Positions 45,560 to 57,654 of a stretch of DNA of 64,000 bases are shown one piece after another. Numbering within the stretch: the stretch's first letter is position 1; the number at the start of each line of letters is the position of its first letter. The notes beneath the pieces are model-generated. The model saw only the letters and a program-made list of their open reading frames with translations, searched no databases and was not told the origin of the DNA. Where the stretch lies: assembly GCF_002980625.1 (NCBI RefSeq), contig NZ_PVLR01000018.1:1-64000 (forward strand), given 5' to 3'. The translations under genes were made by a program, and so were the position numbers. The stretch comes from Malikia spinosa. Lineage in GTDB: Bacteria > Pseudomonadota > Gammaproteobacteria > Burkholderiales > Burkholderiaceae_C.

Positions 45560-45658
45560 CTGTGCTGTGCTTCGGTTTTAAATGGCTTGGGATAAAGGTA
45601 GATATGAAATTTTGAATTCGTTTGCTTTGCCGTGTATTGGGTGAATATTTCTTGCTTT

Positions 45659-46117
45659 CTACCTGTCGAATACGTGTTTAAAGCAGTGCTTGAGTTTTTC
45701 CTCTTCGGCCTCTATATTCATTGAGCCTACATGTCGTTTCGATAAAATCAGAACAATATTCTCAATATCATCGGTTGATTGGGAGTTTTTAATATCATCG
45801 ATCTCCTGCTTCATTAAGCACTCGCAGCTTGAGCGGATAATCGGTTCCATCTCGGATTTCCATTTGGCGCTGCCGGTCATTTCAGCTCTTGCCTCGAATT
45901 CCGAAGAAAAAGGCTCCCCATCTTGTTCTGCACGCTGCATGTAGCTTCTTACTGCTGGAGCAATGACTGCCGCCACACAACCAGAGACTAATTCACCTAT
46001 TACGCTTTTTCGGATATTGGAAATATCAACTGACGGTGTCGCGGAGGTCGCGTATTGGTCAGATAGGCATATTGTCAGCGCTGCGGCAATGCGAAGGTGT
46101 TTGGAGGTTGATGGCAT
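45659..46117 (-). CDS. Hypothetical exported protein
   Basis: This 152-residue protein has no recognised domain. A possible signal peptide occupies residues 1-26 (LRIAAALTICLSDQYATSA). The rest is helical and charged, with three cysteines in VSGC, SSCECL and KHCF. Its base composition is less GC-rich than the core genes, consistent with foreign origin. It stands alone between the flavin reductase and a fragment of it. Whether it is expressed is uncertain. Confidence 0.5.
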   Translation of the reverse strand: MPSTSKHLRIAAALTICLSDQYATSATPSVDISNIRKSVIGELVSGCVAAVIAPAVRSYMQRAEQDGEPFSSEFEARAEMTGSAKWKSEMEPIIRSSCECLMKQEIDDIKNSQSTDDIENIVLILSKRHVGSMNIEAEEEKLKHCFKHVFDR

Positions 46118-46409
46118 GTAGTCTGTATGGCTTTATTGATGTTGATCAAAACTCGGCCTTCCACGGTGACGGGCATAGCCTGAGTCGCGAGAAAATGTCA
46201 GCATGAAGTAGCAAGATCTGAGTTTGAATCTGAGCATGCCGTGCACTTGAAAAACGGAGTTCCCTGATGAGATAGACCTTGTAGCTCCTCTTGGCATGAG
46301 ATGATCTCGTTGATCACGAATGCGTCGCCACCCAAGGCGGCGAGTTTTTCGCCGTTTGATCACGAAACCATGCTGCGGCTGCATTTCCTGCTGCAGTGAT
46401 TTGGTCTAA

Positions 46410-46455
46410 GATGGATTTCAAGCCGGTGTTCGCCATCACAACGGGGGGATGAAAT
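46410..46455 (+). pseudogene. Flavin reductase fragment (repeat copy 2)
   Basis: A 46-base stretch identical but for three positions to codons about 39-53 of the flavin reductase at 45.0-45.6 kb. No further homology is visible on either side. It is the scar of a duplicated or once larger copy in a region of gene remnants (46118-46476 otherwise holds only a TTGATCACGAA sequence repeated at about 46312 and 46356, and a small TCGCC/GGCGA stem with T run near 46323-46350). Confidence 0.8.
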
Positions 46456-46476
46456 GATGTGAGGTTGAGCTGAAAT

Positions 46477-46962
46477 TTATTCAAATATGGAAAGCCACAG
46501 GTAAGCGGCTGCCATGATTTGCCCATAGCCCAAGAAAAGTCCAAAAAATACCTTGATGCGATCAGATCCGCTTACGCCTTCTTTCAGCGCCTTGTGTCCT
46601 TTTAGCACGGCAACTGAAGCGAGTATCGGAAGCATCCATGCGACCAAATTAACTAGACTAAGAGTGAGGCAGCTAGCTGCCAAACGACTGGCAGAAGACT
46701 GAGAATTCTTGTCTGCATGCGGAAAGATAATTCGTGATGCAGCGACCAACACCAAGGGGATTAATATGATCAGATCAACCCTGATATTGTATTCAGGGTG
46801 AAATTGACGTAGGGCAATTTCATTAATCAGAAAAGCGGCAACAGACAAGCCGAGTAAGATACCCGCTTGAGACTTTCTCTGGGGTTGTCCGGCTAGTTTA
46901 ATAGACAGAATCAGGATCGCCGCGATTGGGATAAATGTGAGTTCCATTTTTTGACCTACCAT
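46477..46962 (-). CDS. Hypothetical membrane protein
   Basis: The 161-residue protein has four or five hydrophobic helices (for example FIPIAAILILSIKLAG and VDLIILIPLVLVAASRIIF) with charged loops. No family is recognised. ATG 46962 (MVGQKM) and ATG 46947 (MELTF) are both possible starts and neither has a strong ribosome-binding site. Its GC content is well below that of the core genes. It lies between a flavin reductase fragment and a dsdA fragment. Confidence 0.55.
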   Translation of the reverse strand: MVGQKMELTFIPIAAILILSIKLAGQPQRKSQAGILLGLSVAAFLINEIALRQFHPEYNIRVDLIILIPLVLVAASRIIFPHADKNSQSSASRLAASCLTLSLVNLVAWMLPILASVAVLKGHKALKEGVSGSDRIKVFFGLFLGYGQIMAAAYLWLSIFE

Positions 46963-46985
46963 GACGATTCACTTTGTGACAGTTT

Positions 46986-47275
46986 TTACTTCAAGTCAAG
47001 TCCCCCCTCGACATAAGCCGCAAATTCCCTCTCCGACACCATGCTCCCGCCCGTGCCCAGGCCAGATGTGCAGCATTGGACAGTCGTACGGGAGTGACGC
47101 CGATGCGCTCCTCCTGGTCCACGAGCACCAGCAGCCGTAACAGTGCCTCGTCCGTCAGCAGATGGATGCCTAGCATCCTGGATGCTGGCCGTTTCGTACA
47201 CCTCGGTATGGACGTCCAGTCGCATGCAGGGCGAGTGGATCGGCTCGGCAAAGACGCAGTGCGCCGCTCGGGAAA
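46986..47275 (-). pseudogene. D-serine dehydratase fragment
   Basis: The frames on this strand give pieces related to the last quarter of the intact dsdA nearby: CVFAEPIHSPCM (intact: [12 protein letters not shown]), LTDEALLRLLVLVDQEE (intact: [17 protein letters not shown]), TPVRLSNAAHL, and GGSMVSEREFAAYVEGG. The pieces fall in more than one frame and an internal segment is missing, so it is a frameshifted, deleted copy. The nucleotide similarity to the intact gene is obvious. Confidence 0.85.
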
Positions 47276-47333
47276 AGTGTGGACCGATCACCCAGAATCC
47301 ATTCATTGATCTATTCATGCATCGATTCAAGCC

Positions 47334-47685
47334 GTGCCTCTCCATGCTGCCAGCCTCCGCCTGCACGTGGGCCGAGGCCCCGCCACGTCCCGCTCGCTGC
47401 AGGAAAAGCTTGGGCTGAGCCAACCCACGCTGGGCGGCGAGGTGGTGCGGATTGGCGCCGCCCGATCCATTCAGTACCGGCTGTGCGATCGCAACCGTGG
47501 CTGTGCCGACTTGCCGGTGTACCGGGTCGATGCTGATGGTCTGGCCCGCGATGCTGGCCCTGGCGCGTGACTACCTGGACAAGTTACGCGCAGATGAACG
47601 GTTTTCCGGCAACTTCGCGCCCTGCCTGCAAGCCCTGGCCGCACATCTGGACGAGGCGGCCAGGCGGATTGACAGGCTGGGTTGA
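47334..47685 (+). pseudogene. HipA/YjjJ-family toxin remnant
   Basis: The first part (47334-47570) contains RGPATSRSLQEKLGLSQPTL and GGEVVRIGAARSIQYRL...LPVYRVDADG, which match the start of YjjJ-type HipA-family kinases (a winged helix followed by the N-subdomain), with a short deletion between the two blocks. In another frame DYLDKLRADERF...LAAHLDEAARRIDRLG (to 47685) resembles the far C-terminus. The kinase core between them is gone. No intact partner is nearby. Confidence 0.65.
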
Positions 47686-47701
47686 GCATCACGGTTTTCC
47701 A

Positions 47702-49081
47702 TCAGACAGCATCTCCAGGTGATGGCTTGCACTGCACGCCCATCCCCCTCTCGACATAAGCGGCAAACTCTCCCTCCGGCACCATGCTCCCGCCCGTGCC
47801 CCAGACCAGATGCGTGGCATTCGCCAGTCGCTCCGGAGTGGCGCCGATGCGTTCCAGGTAGTTCCGGTCGCGCAGCACCCGCACCATGCCCGGCATTCCC
47901 GCCAGCGCCGAGGGCTCCAGCTTGACGCCCTCCTCCTGGTGCGCGAGCGCCAGCAGCCGGAACAGTTCCTCGTCGGTGACGGTGTAATAGCCGTCGATCA
48001 GGCGCTGCATGGTCCGGCCGACGAAGCCCGAGGGCCGTCCCACTGCCAGCCCGTCGGCGGCCGTCACGTTGTCGATGCCGAACTCCTGCACGCTGACCGC
48101 GTCGTGCAGCCCGGTGTAGACGCCCAGCAGCATGCAGGGCGAGTGGGTCGGCTCGGCGAAGATGCAGTGCGCCGCGTCGCCGAAGGCCAGCTTGAGCCCG
48201 AAGGCGATCCCGCCCGGCCCGCCGCCTACGCCGCAGGGCAGGTAGACGAACAGCGGATGATCCGCGTCGACCCGCACGCCGGCCTGCTCGAACTGGTGCT
48301 TGAGCCGTTCCGCCGCCACCGCGTAGCCCAGGAACAGGTACGGCGAGTTCTCGTCATCGACGAAGTAGCAGCTGGGGTCGGACTCGGCCTGCCGGCGCCC
48401 CTGCTCGACCGCGACGCTGTAGTCCGATCCGTACTCGACCACTGTCACGCCGCTGGCGCGCAGCTTGTCCTTCTTCCATTGCCGCGCGTCCGACGACATG
48501 TGGACGCTGGCCTGGAAGCCGAGCTGGGCGCTCATGATGCCGATTGACAGCCCGAGGTTGCCGGTCGAGCCAACTGCGATCTTGTACTGGCCGAAGAACC
48601 GGCGCGCGCTATCGCTCGCCAGCACCGCGTAGCTGTCGCCAGGGCGGATCAGCCCTGCCTGCAGCGCCAGGTCCTCGGCATGCTTGAGCACCTCGTGGAT
48701 GCCGCCGCGCGCCTTGATCGAGCCCGAGATCGGCAGCTCGTTGTCGGTCTTGAGCCAGAGCTGGCCGCTCATCGGCAGGCCAGCCTCATCCAGCAGCAGG
48801 TGCTGCATACGCGGCAAGGGCCGGATGCCCGACTCGATCAGTCCGCCCGCCGCAGCGGTTTGCGGGAACACCTTGGCAATGTAGGGTGCGAAGCGCTGCA
48901 GGCGAGCGCTGGCCTGCGCGACCTCCTCGGCCCCGAGCCCGACATCAGCCAGCGCGGTGGCTGCGGGTGCAATCGCGGGGTTGAACCAGCTGGTTTCGCG
49001 CAGCGCTACCAGGTCGCGGATCAGGGGGTGGCTGGCGCACCAGGCTTCGAGGGTTTGGCCGTGGATCATGGCTGATGTCAT
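47702..49081 (-). CDS. dsdA: D-serine dehydratase
   Basis: The 459-residue PLP enzyme deaminates D-serine to pyruvate and ammonia. The PLP lysine lies in [14 protein letters not shown], the glycine-rich phosphate site in [11 protein letters not shown], and [11 protein letters not shown] is present. Length and fold match DsdA. No dsdC regulator or dsdX transporter is adjacent. A decayed partial copy lies 0.45 kb downstream. A start at [10 protein letters not shown] would be four residues shorter. Confidence 0.95.
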   Translation of the reverse strand: MTSAMIHGQTLEAWCASHPLIRDLVALRETSWFNPAIAPAATALADVGLGAEEVAQASARLQRFAPYIAKVFPQTAAAGGLIESGIRPLPRMQHLLLDEAGLPMSGQLWLKTDNELPISGSIKARGGIHEVLKHAEDLALQAGLIRPGDSYAVLASDSARRFFGQYKIAVGSTGNLGLSIGIMSAQLGFQASVHMSSDARQWKKDKLRASGVTVVEYGSDYSVAVEQGRRQAESDPSCYFVDDENSPYLFLGYAVAAERLKHQFEQAGVRVDADHPLFVYLPCGVGGGPGGIAFGLKLAFGDAAHCIFAEPTHSPCMLLGVYTGLHDAVSVQEFGIDNVTAADGLAVGRPSGFVGRTMQRLIDGYYTVTDEELFRLLALAHQEEGVKLEPSALAGMPGMVRVLRDRNYLERIGATPERLANATHLVWGTGGSMVPEGEFAAYVERGMGVQCKPSPGDAV

Positions 49082-49191
49082 GCTGATTATGGGGAGGAGG
49101 CGGCGTTATCGCAGCCATCATCGTGCATGGGTTAGCGACCAGAAGGATTAACATTGCATTTGCATTGCAACTGAGCCGGAGGGCACCCACC

Positions 49192-49422
49192 ATGCCGACA
49201 ATCGCTGAACGCCTATGGGAGACAGCCCATACATTGCCTGAACCCTTGCTGGCAGAGGTACTGGATTTTGCCGAGTTCCTGAGCGCTCGCCAGGCCCGGC
49301 AGGAGGCGGCTCGCCAGTCCGTGACACTGGCATCGTTGTGTGGCGGCCTGCGTGAGTCCACCACTTTTGCTGGCTCCCCTCTGGACATTCAGGACCAGTT
49401 GCGCGGCGTACACAGCGCGTAA
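49192..49422 (+). CDS. Small antitoxin-like protein (DUF2281 type)
   Basis: The 76-residue protein starts MPTIAERLWETAHTLPEPLLAEVLDFAEFLSARQ (seen in two parts) and resembles DUF2281/VapB-like antitoxins, which pair with PIN-domain toxins. A GGAGG sequence lies nine bases ahead of the ATG. The tail LDIQDQLRG is typical of the short C-terminal region. Its presumed toxin partner immediately downstream is decayed, so it is probably an orphan. Confidence 0.75.
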   Translation: MPTIAERLWETAHTLPEPLLAEVLDFAEFLSARQARQEAARQSVTLASLCGGLRESTTFAGSPLDIQDQLRGVHSA

Positions 49423-49500
49423 AGTTGCCCGACGCGCTGATTGCAGCGACTGTTCTGTGCCATGGCTTGCAGTTGCTGTCCATGGATCTTGGACTTCAGT
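49422..49500 (+). pseudogene. PIN-domain (VapC-like) toxin remnant
   Basis: In the frame starting at 49422 the DNA reads KLPDALIAATVLCHGLQLLS, the well-known C-terminal signature of VapC-type PIN ribonucleases (PDALIAATA...GL.L.T.D). The preceding two thirds of the toxin, with most catalytic acidic residues, are absent. It follows directly on the antitoxin-like gene. Confidence 0.7.
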
Positions 49501-49521
49501 CCGTCATTCGCGATAACCGTC

Positions 49522-49749
49522 CTACTGCTTGAGGCTTTCTTGGGCGCCGTGCTCCGTCTCGCGCACCCAGGGATGCTCCTTCGGCAGGACCATCAGTGCC
49601 AGACCCAGGCCGTCCAGCACCGCCATGACCTTGTCCAGGCGGACCGAACCTTGCCCGTTCTCGAGCCGTGACATGAGGTCCACGGACACGCCGAGCAGGG
49701 CCGCCGCATCATCGATGCGCAGTGACTGGGATTTGCGACGGGCGCGCAC
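49522..49749 (-). CDS. HipB-like helix-turn-helix regulator, N-terminally short
   Basis: The 75-residue protein is an XRE-family helix-turn-helix (RIDDAAALLGVSVDLMSRLE, then GQGSVRLDKVMAVLDGLGL), typical of HipB-type antitoxins. These normally begin with about ten further residues before RARRK; here only a GTG at 49749 is available and a TAG lies a few codons upstream in frame. No HipA-like toxin is intact nearby. It may be non-functional. Confidence 0.6.
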   Translation of the reverse strand: MRARRKSQSLRIDDAAALLGVSVDLMSRLENGQGSVRLDKVMAVLDGLGLALMVLPKEHPWVRETEHGAQESLKQ

Positions 49750-49806
49750 GACGGGCCGGTTGTGGGATAGTGAAAGCTATTGCCGTCATTCATCCGCCCA
49801 CCCACG

Positions 49807-50427
49807 ATGTACATCCCTGCCCATTTCGCCGAGACCCGGCCCGACGAACTGACCCGCATCATCCGCGCGCACCCGCTCGGCATGCTGGTCACGAGTGACA
49901 GTGCAGGGCTCGACGCCGACCATGTCCCGTTCGAGTACGACGCCGGCGCGGGGACGCATGGCCTGCTCACGGCCCATGTGGCGCGCGCCAACCCGCTCTG
50001 GCAGCGCTGCCCGACCGGCACGCCGGTCATGGTCGTGTTCCGTGGCGCAGAGGCCTACATTTCGCCGAGCTGGTATCCGAGCAAGCACGAGACGCATCGC
50101 CAGGTCCCGACCTGGAACTACGAGGTGGTGCACGCCCATGGCCTGCTCACCGTGCGCGACGACGAGCGCTTCGTGCGTGGCATGGTCGGGCGACTGACGA
50201 AGCGGCACGAGGCCGGCGAGCCCGTCCCCTGGAAGATGAGCGACGCGGCGCCGGACTACATCGACGGCCTGCTGCGCCATATCGTGGGCATCGAGATCGC
50301 GATCACCTCGCTGGTCGGCAAGGTCAAGCTGAGCCAGAACCGGGAGGCGCGCGATCGTCTGAATGCCGCCGATAGGCTGCAGGCGCGTGGACATGACGCC
50401 ATGGCACAGGCCATGCGCAAGGCCTAG
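49807..50427 (+). CDS. paiB: PaiB-family FMN-binding protein
   Basis: This 206-residue split-barrel FMN-binding protein begins MYIPAHFAETRPDELTRI and has the PaiB motifs VPFEYDAG, HVARANPLWQ, PVMVVFRGAEAYISPSWYPSK and VPTWNYEVVHAHG. In Bacillus PaiB is a negative regulator; in proteobacteria its role is largely unknown. The ATG at 49807 agrees with family starts. It lies divergently from the HipB-like gene. Confidence 0.93.
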   Translation: MYIPAHFAETRPDELTRIIRAHPLGMLVTSDSAGLDADHVPFEYDAGAGTHGLLTAHVARANPLWQRCPTGTPVMVVFRGAEAYISPSWYPSKHETHRQVPTWNYEVVHAHGLLTVRDDERFVRGMVGRLTKRHEAGEPVPWKMSDAAPDYIDGLLRHIVGIEIAITSLVGKVKLSQNREARDRLNAADRLQARGHDAMAQAMRKA

Positions 50428-50459
50428 CGCCCGCCCCCAGTAGCGTTCCGGCCGGCTGT

Positions 50460-51365
50460 TCACTGCAGATAAGGCATGGCCCTGATCTTCGGGCCGATGA
50501 AGTCCAGGAAGCTTTGCGCAATCGGCGACAGCGAGCGGCCGCGGCGCGTGAAGACCTCGAAGTTGCGGCGGATCTCAGGGCCGAACAGCTGGCTCATGCG
50601 CAGGCCGTAGAGCTCGACCAGCGGGGCAGCGTAGGGAATGCACAGCGCCACCCCGAGTCCGGCCTTGACCATCGACAGCGCGGTCGACATGTAGGCGACC
50701 TCGGTGGTGGCGCTGAAGGCCAGGTCGGGGGCGGCGGCGCGCAGGTCCTGGCTCAGGCGTTCGGTGAACTGGCCCTGCAGGGCGATGACCGGCTGATCGG
50801 CCAGGTCGGCCCAGCACAGGCGCTCGATGCCGGCCAGCGGATGATCGGGCGGAAACACTGCCATGAACGGTCCGTCGAACAGCCGGGTCGAGCTGATGTC
50901 GGAGTTCGGCTCGCGCTCCGGGCCGATGCCGAGCTCCACCTCGCCGGCGAAGACGCGCGCCATCACGCTCTCGACCGGGGTATCGATCAGCTTGACCTGG
51001 CTCAAGGGGTGTTGCGCCTGGAAGTCGGCGATCAGGTCCGGCATCAGGGTCGAGGCCAGCAGCTGTGATGCCGCGACCCGCACCACCCCGGTCTGCTGCA
51101 GCGTCGGGTCGACCACCTGGTGCAGCATGTCGTCGAGGTCTTGCAGCTTGGCGTCGAGCTGCGGGTAGAGCCGGGCGCCGATCTCGGTCAGGTAGACGCG
51201 CCGCGTACTGCGGTCGACCAGGCGCGTGCCCAGGGTCTGCTCGAGTTCCTTGATCAGGCCGCTGAGCGCCGATTGCGTGATGTACAGGCTCTCGGCGGCC
51301 AGGGTGAAGCTGCCGGTGCGCGCAACGGCCAGGAAGGCGCGCAGCTGCCTCAAGGTGACATTCAT
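50460..51365 (-). CDS. LysR-family transcriptional regulator
   Basis: The 301-residue protein has the N-terminal LysR helix-turn-helix (LRQLRAFLAVARTGSFTLAA ... QSALSGLIKELEQTLGT) and a C-terminal effector-binding domain. It is divergent from a glyoxalase-fold gene and fumarylacetoacetase, so it most likely controls that pair in aromatic amino acid breakdown. The effector is not deducible. Confidence 0.93.
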   Translation of the reverse strand: MNVTLRQLRAFLAVARTGSFTLAAESLYITQSALSGLIKELEQTLGTRLVDRSTRRVYLTEIGARLYPQLDAKLQDLDDMLHQVVDPTLQQTGVVRVAASQLLASTLMPDLIADFQAQHPLSQVKLIDTPVESVMARVFAGEVELGIGPEREPNSDISSTRLFDGPFMAVFPPDHPLAGIERLCWADLADQPVIALQGQFTERLSQDLRAAAPDLAFSATTEVAYMSTALSMVKAGLGVALCIPYAAPLVELYGLRMSQLFGPEIRRNFEVFTRRGRSLSPIAQSFLDFIGPKIRAMPYLQ

Positions 51366-51478
51366 CTGTTAATCCGATAAATCCATAAGAAAAAACCGTT
51401 TGAATGATAGATGGATCTGGCGTCCAATGGCGACATCCGATTGACATTCACCCGACAACAACCACCCGAGGAGACCCC

Positions 51479-52015
51479 ATGCTCGTGCAAAAGATCCACC
51501 ATGTCGCCTACCGCTGCAAGGACGCCAAGACCACCGTCGACTGGTACGAAAAGCACCTCGACATGAAGCTGGTGCTGGCGATCGCCGAAAACGAAGTGCC
51601 TTCGACCAAGGCACCGGACCCGTACATGCATATCTTCCTGGATGCGGGCGACGGCAACATCCTGGCCTTCTTCGAGCTGCCGAGCCAGCCCGCCATGGGC
51701 CGCGACGAGAACACCCCGGCCTGGGTGCAGCATCTGGCGCTCAAGGTCGGCAGCTATCAGGACCTGATTGACGCCAAGGCCAGGCTCGAAGCCGCAGGCA
51801 TAGCCGTGGTGGGCCCGACCGACCACACCATCTTCAAGTCGATCTACTTCTTCGACCCGAACGGCCACCGCCTGGAACTGGCCTGGGACTGCGGCACGCC
51901 CCAGATGATGCAGATGCTCGACCAGGTGAAATGGGACATGGTCAACGAGTGGGACCGGACCAAACAGGCGCCCAAGCACGCGGCCTGGATGCATGATGGC
52001 AGCATGTCCGCCTGA
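51479..52015 (+). CDS. Glyoxalase/VOC-fold protein
   Basis: The 178-residue protein is a vicinal-oxygen-chelate protein: IHHVAYRCKDAKTTVDWYE, ILAFFELP, WVQHLALKV and IYFFDPNGHRLELAW supply the usual His and Glu metal ligands. A GAGGAG sequence precedes the ATG at 51479. It is followed 29 bases later by fumarylacetoacetase, so a dioxygenase- or isomerase-type step in homogentisate or related aromatic catabolism is inferred rather than lactoylglutathione lyase. Confidence 0.88.
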   Translation: MLVQKIHHVAYRCKDAKTTVDWYEKHLDMKLVLAIAENEVPSTKAPDPYMHIFLDAGDGNILAFFELPSQPAMGRDENTPAWVQHLALKVGSYQDLIDAKARLEAAGIAVVGPTDHTIFKSIYFFDPNGHRLELAWDCGTPQMMQMLDQVKWDMVNEWDRTKQAPKHAAWMHDGSMSA

Positions 52016-52044
52016 TCGCTGTTTCTGACCTTATTCCAACACTC

Positions 52045-53376
52045 ATGAGCCTGCTCAATCACACCCACGACCCGGCCGCCCGCAGCTGGGTTCAGTCCGC
52101 CAACGCAGCGGGCAGCGATTTCCCGATCCAGAACCTGCCGTTCTGTGTCTTCCGGCGCCGGGGTTCCGGCGCAGCGTTCCGCGGCGGCGTCGCCATCGGC
52201 GACCAGGTCATCGACCTGGCGCAGTTGGGCGCGGCCGGTGCGCTGCAAGGCCTGGCGGCCGAGGCCGCGCTGGCGGGTGCCGGTGCCAGCCTGAATCCGC
52301 TGATGGCCCTTGGCCCGGCGGCCTGGCAGGCGCTGCGCCACGGCCTGTTCGATCTGCTCAAGGCCGACGCGCCAGACGTGGCCGGTACGGCGGTGGAGGC
52401 CTTGCGTGGCTGTCTGGTCGCGCAGGCGCAAGTCGAATACACCGTCCCGGCGCAGATCGGTGACTACACCGACTTCTACACCTCGGTGCACCACGCAACC
52501 AATATCGGCAAGCTGTTCCGCCCGGACAACCCATTGATGCCCAACTACAAATGGGTGCCGATCGGCTATCACGGCCGCGCGTCGAGCATCGGCATCTCGG
52601 GCCAGGCCTTCCCGCGCCCGAAGGGCCAGCTCAAGGCTCCCGATGCCGAAGCCCCAGTGCTGGCGCCGAGCAAGCGCATGGACATCGAGCTGGAGCTCGG
52701 CATCTTCATCGGCCAGGGCAATGAGCAGGGTTCACCGATCGGCATCGAGGACGCGGAAAACCATGTGTTCGGCATCTGCCTGCTCAACGACTGGTCGGCG
52801 CGCGACATCCAGGCCTGGGAATACCAGCCGCTCGGGCCCTTCCTGTCGAAGAACTTTGCGTCAACCGTCTCGCCGTGGATCGTGACGCTGGAGGCGCTGG
52901 CGCCGTACCGCGTGCCGTTCACCCGGCCCGAGGGCGACCCGCAACCGCTGCCCTATCTGGACAGCGCAGCGAACCGTCAAGGCGGTTCGTTCGACATCCA
53001 GTTGCAGGTCGGGCTGCTGACCGACCAGATGCGTGCCGCCGGCCAGTCCGACGCGCAGCTCTGCCGCACCAGCTACCGCCATGCCTACTGGACCGTGGCG
53101 CAGATGGTGACCCATCACACCGTCAACGGCTGCAACCTGCAGCCGGGCGACCTGTTCGGCAGCGGCACCCTGTCGGGTCCGACGCTGGACCAGGCCGGTG
53201 CGCTGATCGAGCTGACCAGCGGTGGCAAGCACCCGATCGCACTGCCCAACGGCGAGAGCCGCACCTTCCTTGAGGATGGCGACGCGGTGGTGCTGCGCGG
53301 CTGGTGCGAGCAGGCGGGTGCTGCGCGCATCGGCTTTGGCGAGTGCTGGGGTCAGGTGCTGCCGGCACGGGCTTGA
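52045..53376 (+). CDS. fahA: Fumarylacetoacetase
   Basis: This 443-residue hydrolase splits fumarylacetoacetate to fumarate and acetoacetate, the last step of tyrosine breakdown. It has the canonical core YTDFYTSVHHATNIGKLFRP, VPIGYHGRASSI, LELGIFIGQGN, NDWSARDIQAWEYQPLGPFL and FGSGTLSGPT with the catalytic His and acidic metal ligands. Length is normal. It follows the VOC gene in an apparent operon; maleylacetoacetate isomerase and homogentisate dioxygenase are not in the window. Confidence 0.95.
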   Translation: MSLLNHTHDPAARSWVQSANAAGSDFPIQNLPFCVFRRRGSGAAFRGGVAIGDQVIDLAQLGAAGALQGLAAEAALAGAGASLNPLMALGPAAWQALRHGLFDLLKADAPDVAGTAVEALRGCLVAQAQVEYTVPAQIGDYTDFYTSVHHATNIGKLFRPDNPLMPNYKWVPIGYHGRASSIGISGQAFPRPKGQLKAPDAEAPVLAPSKRMDIELELGIFIGQGNEQGSPIGIEDAENHVFGICLLNDWSARDIQAWEYQPLGPFLSKNFASTVSPWIVTLEALAPYRVPFTRPEGDPQPLPYLDSAANRQGGSFDIQLQVGLLTDQMRAAGQSDAQLCRTSYRHAYWTVAQMVTHHTVNGCNLQPGDLFGSGTLSGPTLDQAGALIELTSGGKHPIALPNGESRTFLEDGDAVVLRGWCEQAGAARIGFGECWGQVLPARA

Positions 53377-53424
53377 CGGCCCGGGGGCGGCTGGCTGTCG
53401 CAGCGCGGGGCTAACATCGCCCCC

Positions 53425-54780
53425 ATGTCCGACCTCCACCGCCCCGACATCCCGCCCTCCTCCGCTGCGGCTACCGCTGCCACCGCCACTGCTACCCGGC
53501 AGGCTGCGAGCACCGGCCCGCTGCGCCCCGGCGTGCGCAAGCGCGAAGCCTGGGCCTGGGCCATGTACGACTTCGCCAACTCGGGCTACACCACGGTCGT
53601 GATCACGGCGGTGTTCAACGCCTATTTCGTCTCGGTGGTGGCGGGCGGTGCGCCCTGGGCCACCTTCGCCTGGACTGCTGCGCTGTCGCTGTCCTACGCG
53701 CTGATCCTGCTGAGCGCGCCGCTGCTCGGTGCCTGGGCCGACACGCACGCGGGCAAGAAGCGGCTGCTGGCCTGGACCACGCTGGGCTGCGTGCTCGGCA
53801 CCGTCGGGCTGGCGCTGGCCGGTCCGGGGGCGGTCGCGCTGGCGCTGGCCTTTGTCGTGCTGTCGAATTTCTGCTTCGGCAGCGGCGAGAACCTGATCGC
53901 TGCCTTCCTGCCCGAGCTCGCCGAGCCCGACAGCCTGGGCCAGGTCTCGGGCTGGGGCTGGGGCCTGGGCTATGTCGGCGGACTGGTCAGCCTGGGCGCC
54001 TGCCTGGGCTACATCACCTGGGCCCAGGCCAATGGTCAGGGTGCCGCGCACTTCGTTCCGATCTGCATGCTGATCACGGCCGCGCTGTTTGCGCTGGCGT
54101 CGCTGCCGACCTTCCTGCTGCTGCGCGAGCGCGCGACGCCGCAGCCCCAGAGCACCGAATCGGCCTGGAGCCGGGTGCTGGCCACGCTGCGCCAGGCCGG
54201 CCGCTACCGCGACATGCGCCGCTTCATGCTCTGCATCGTGTTCTACCAGGCTGGCATCCAGGCCGTGATCGCGCTGGCGGCAATCTATGCCGAGCAGGCG
54301 ATGGGCTTTTCCACCGCCGACACGATCCAGCTGATCTTCCTGGTCAACATCACGGCTGCGCTCGGCGCGCTGGCCTTCGGGCGCTGGCAGGACCGCATCG
54401 GCCATGTGCGCGCGATCGCGCTGACGCTGGTCGGCTGGATCGTCATGGTGCTGCTGGCCTGGTCGGCGCAGGGGCCGACGCCGTTCTGGATCGCGGCCAA
54501 TATCGCTGGCCTGTGCCTGGGCGCCAGCCAGTCGGCCGCGCGCGCGCTGGTCGGCTATCTGGCACCCGAGAGCCGGCATGGCGAGTTCTTCGGCCTCTGG
54601 GGGCTGGCAGTCAAGCTGTCGTCGATCCTCGGACCGCTGACCTATGGCGCGGTGAGCTGGCTCAGCGGCGGCGACCACCGGCTGGCGATCCTGGCGACTG
54701 GCAGCTATTTCGTGATCGGGCTGGCGCTGCTGGCGGGCGTGAATGCCGAACGCGGCCGGCGCGCGGCGTTGGGGGGCTGA
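53425..54780 (+). CDS. MFS transporter, UMF1 family
   Basis: The 451-residue protein has twelve predicted membrane helices. It starts with the UMF1/YxiO-type signature KREAWAWAMYDFANSGYTTVV and has ALILLSAPLLGAWADTHAGKKRLL and GASQSAARALVGYLAPESRHGEFFGLWG. The related yeast Atg22 exports amino acids from vacuoles; bacterial substrates are mostly unknown. It lies 48 bases after fahA on the same strand and may be co-transcribed. Confidence 0.9.
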   Translation: MSDLHRPDIPPSSAAATAATATATRQAASTGPLRPGVRKREAWAWAMYDFANSGYTTVVITAVFNAYFVSVVAGGAPWATFAWTAALSLSYALILLSAPLLGAWADTHAGKKRLLAWTTLGCVLGTVGLALAGPGAVALALAFVVLSNFCFGSGENLIAAFLPELAEPDSLGQVSGWGWGLGYVGGLVSLGACLGYITWAQANGQGAAHFVPICMLITAALFALASLPTFLLLRERATPQPQSTESAWSRVLATLRQAGRYRDMRRFMLCIVFYQAGIQAVIALAAIYAEQAMGFSTADTIQLIFLVNITAALGALAFGRWQDRIGHVRAIALTLVGWIVMVLLAWSAQGPTPFWIAANIAGLCLGASQSAARALVGYLAPESRHGEFFGLWGLAVKLSSILGPLTYGAVSWLSGGDHRLAILATGSYFVIGLALLAGVNAERGRRAALGG

Positions 54781-54798
54781 GGCTGAGGCTCAGGCCGG

Positions 54799-57612
<2,814 letters not shown>

Positions 57613-57654
57613 GAGGCCAGGCCCTTGGTGGGTCAACGGCGGCCAATGGCTCGG

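Noticed and set aside
46314-46544. 76-codon minus-strand frame over the flavin reductase fragment
   Set aside because: It runs antisense over the repeat fragment and shares its residues only because of that; no independent support.
47076-47418. Short plus-strand frames over the dsdA fragment
   Set aside because: They are antisense to the damaged dsdA copy and show no family resemblance.
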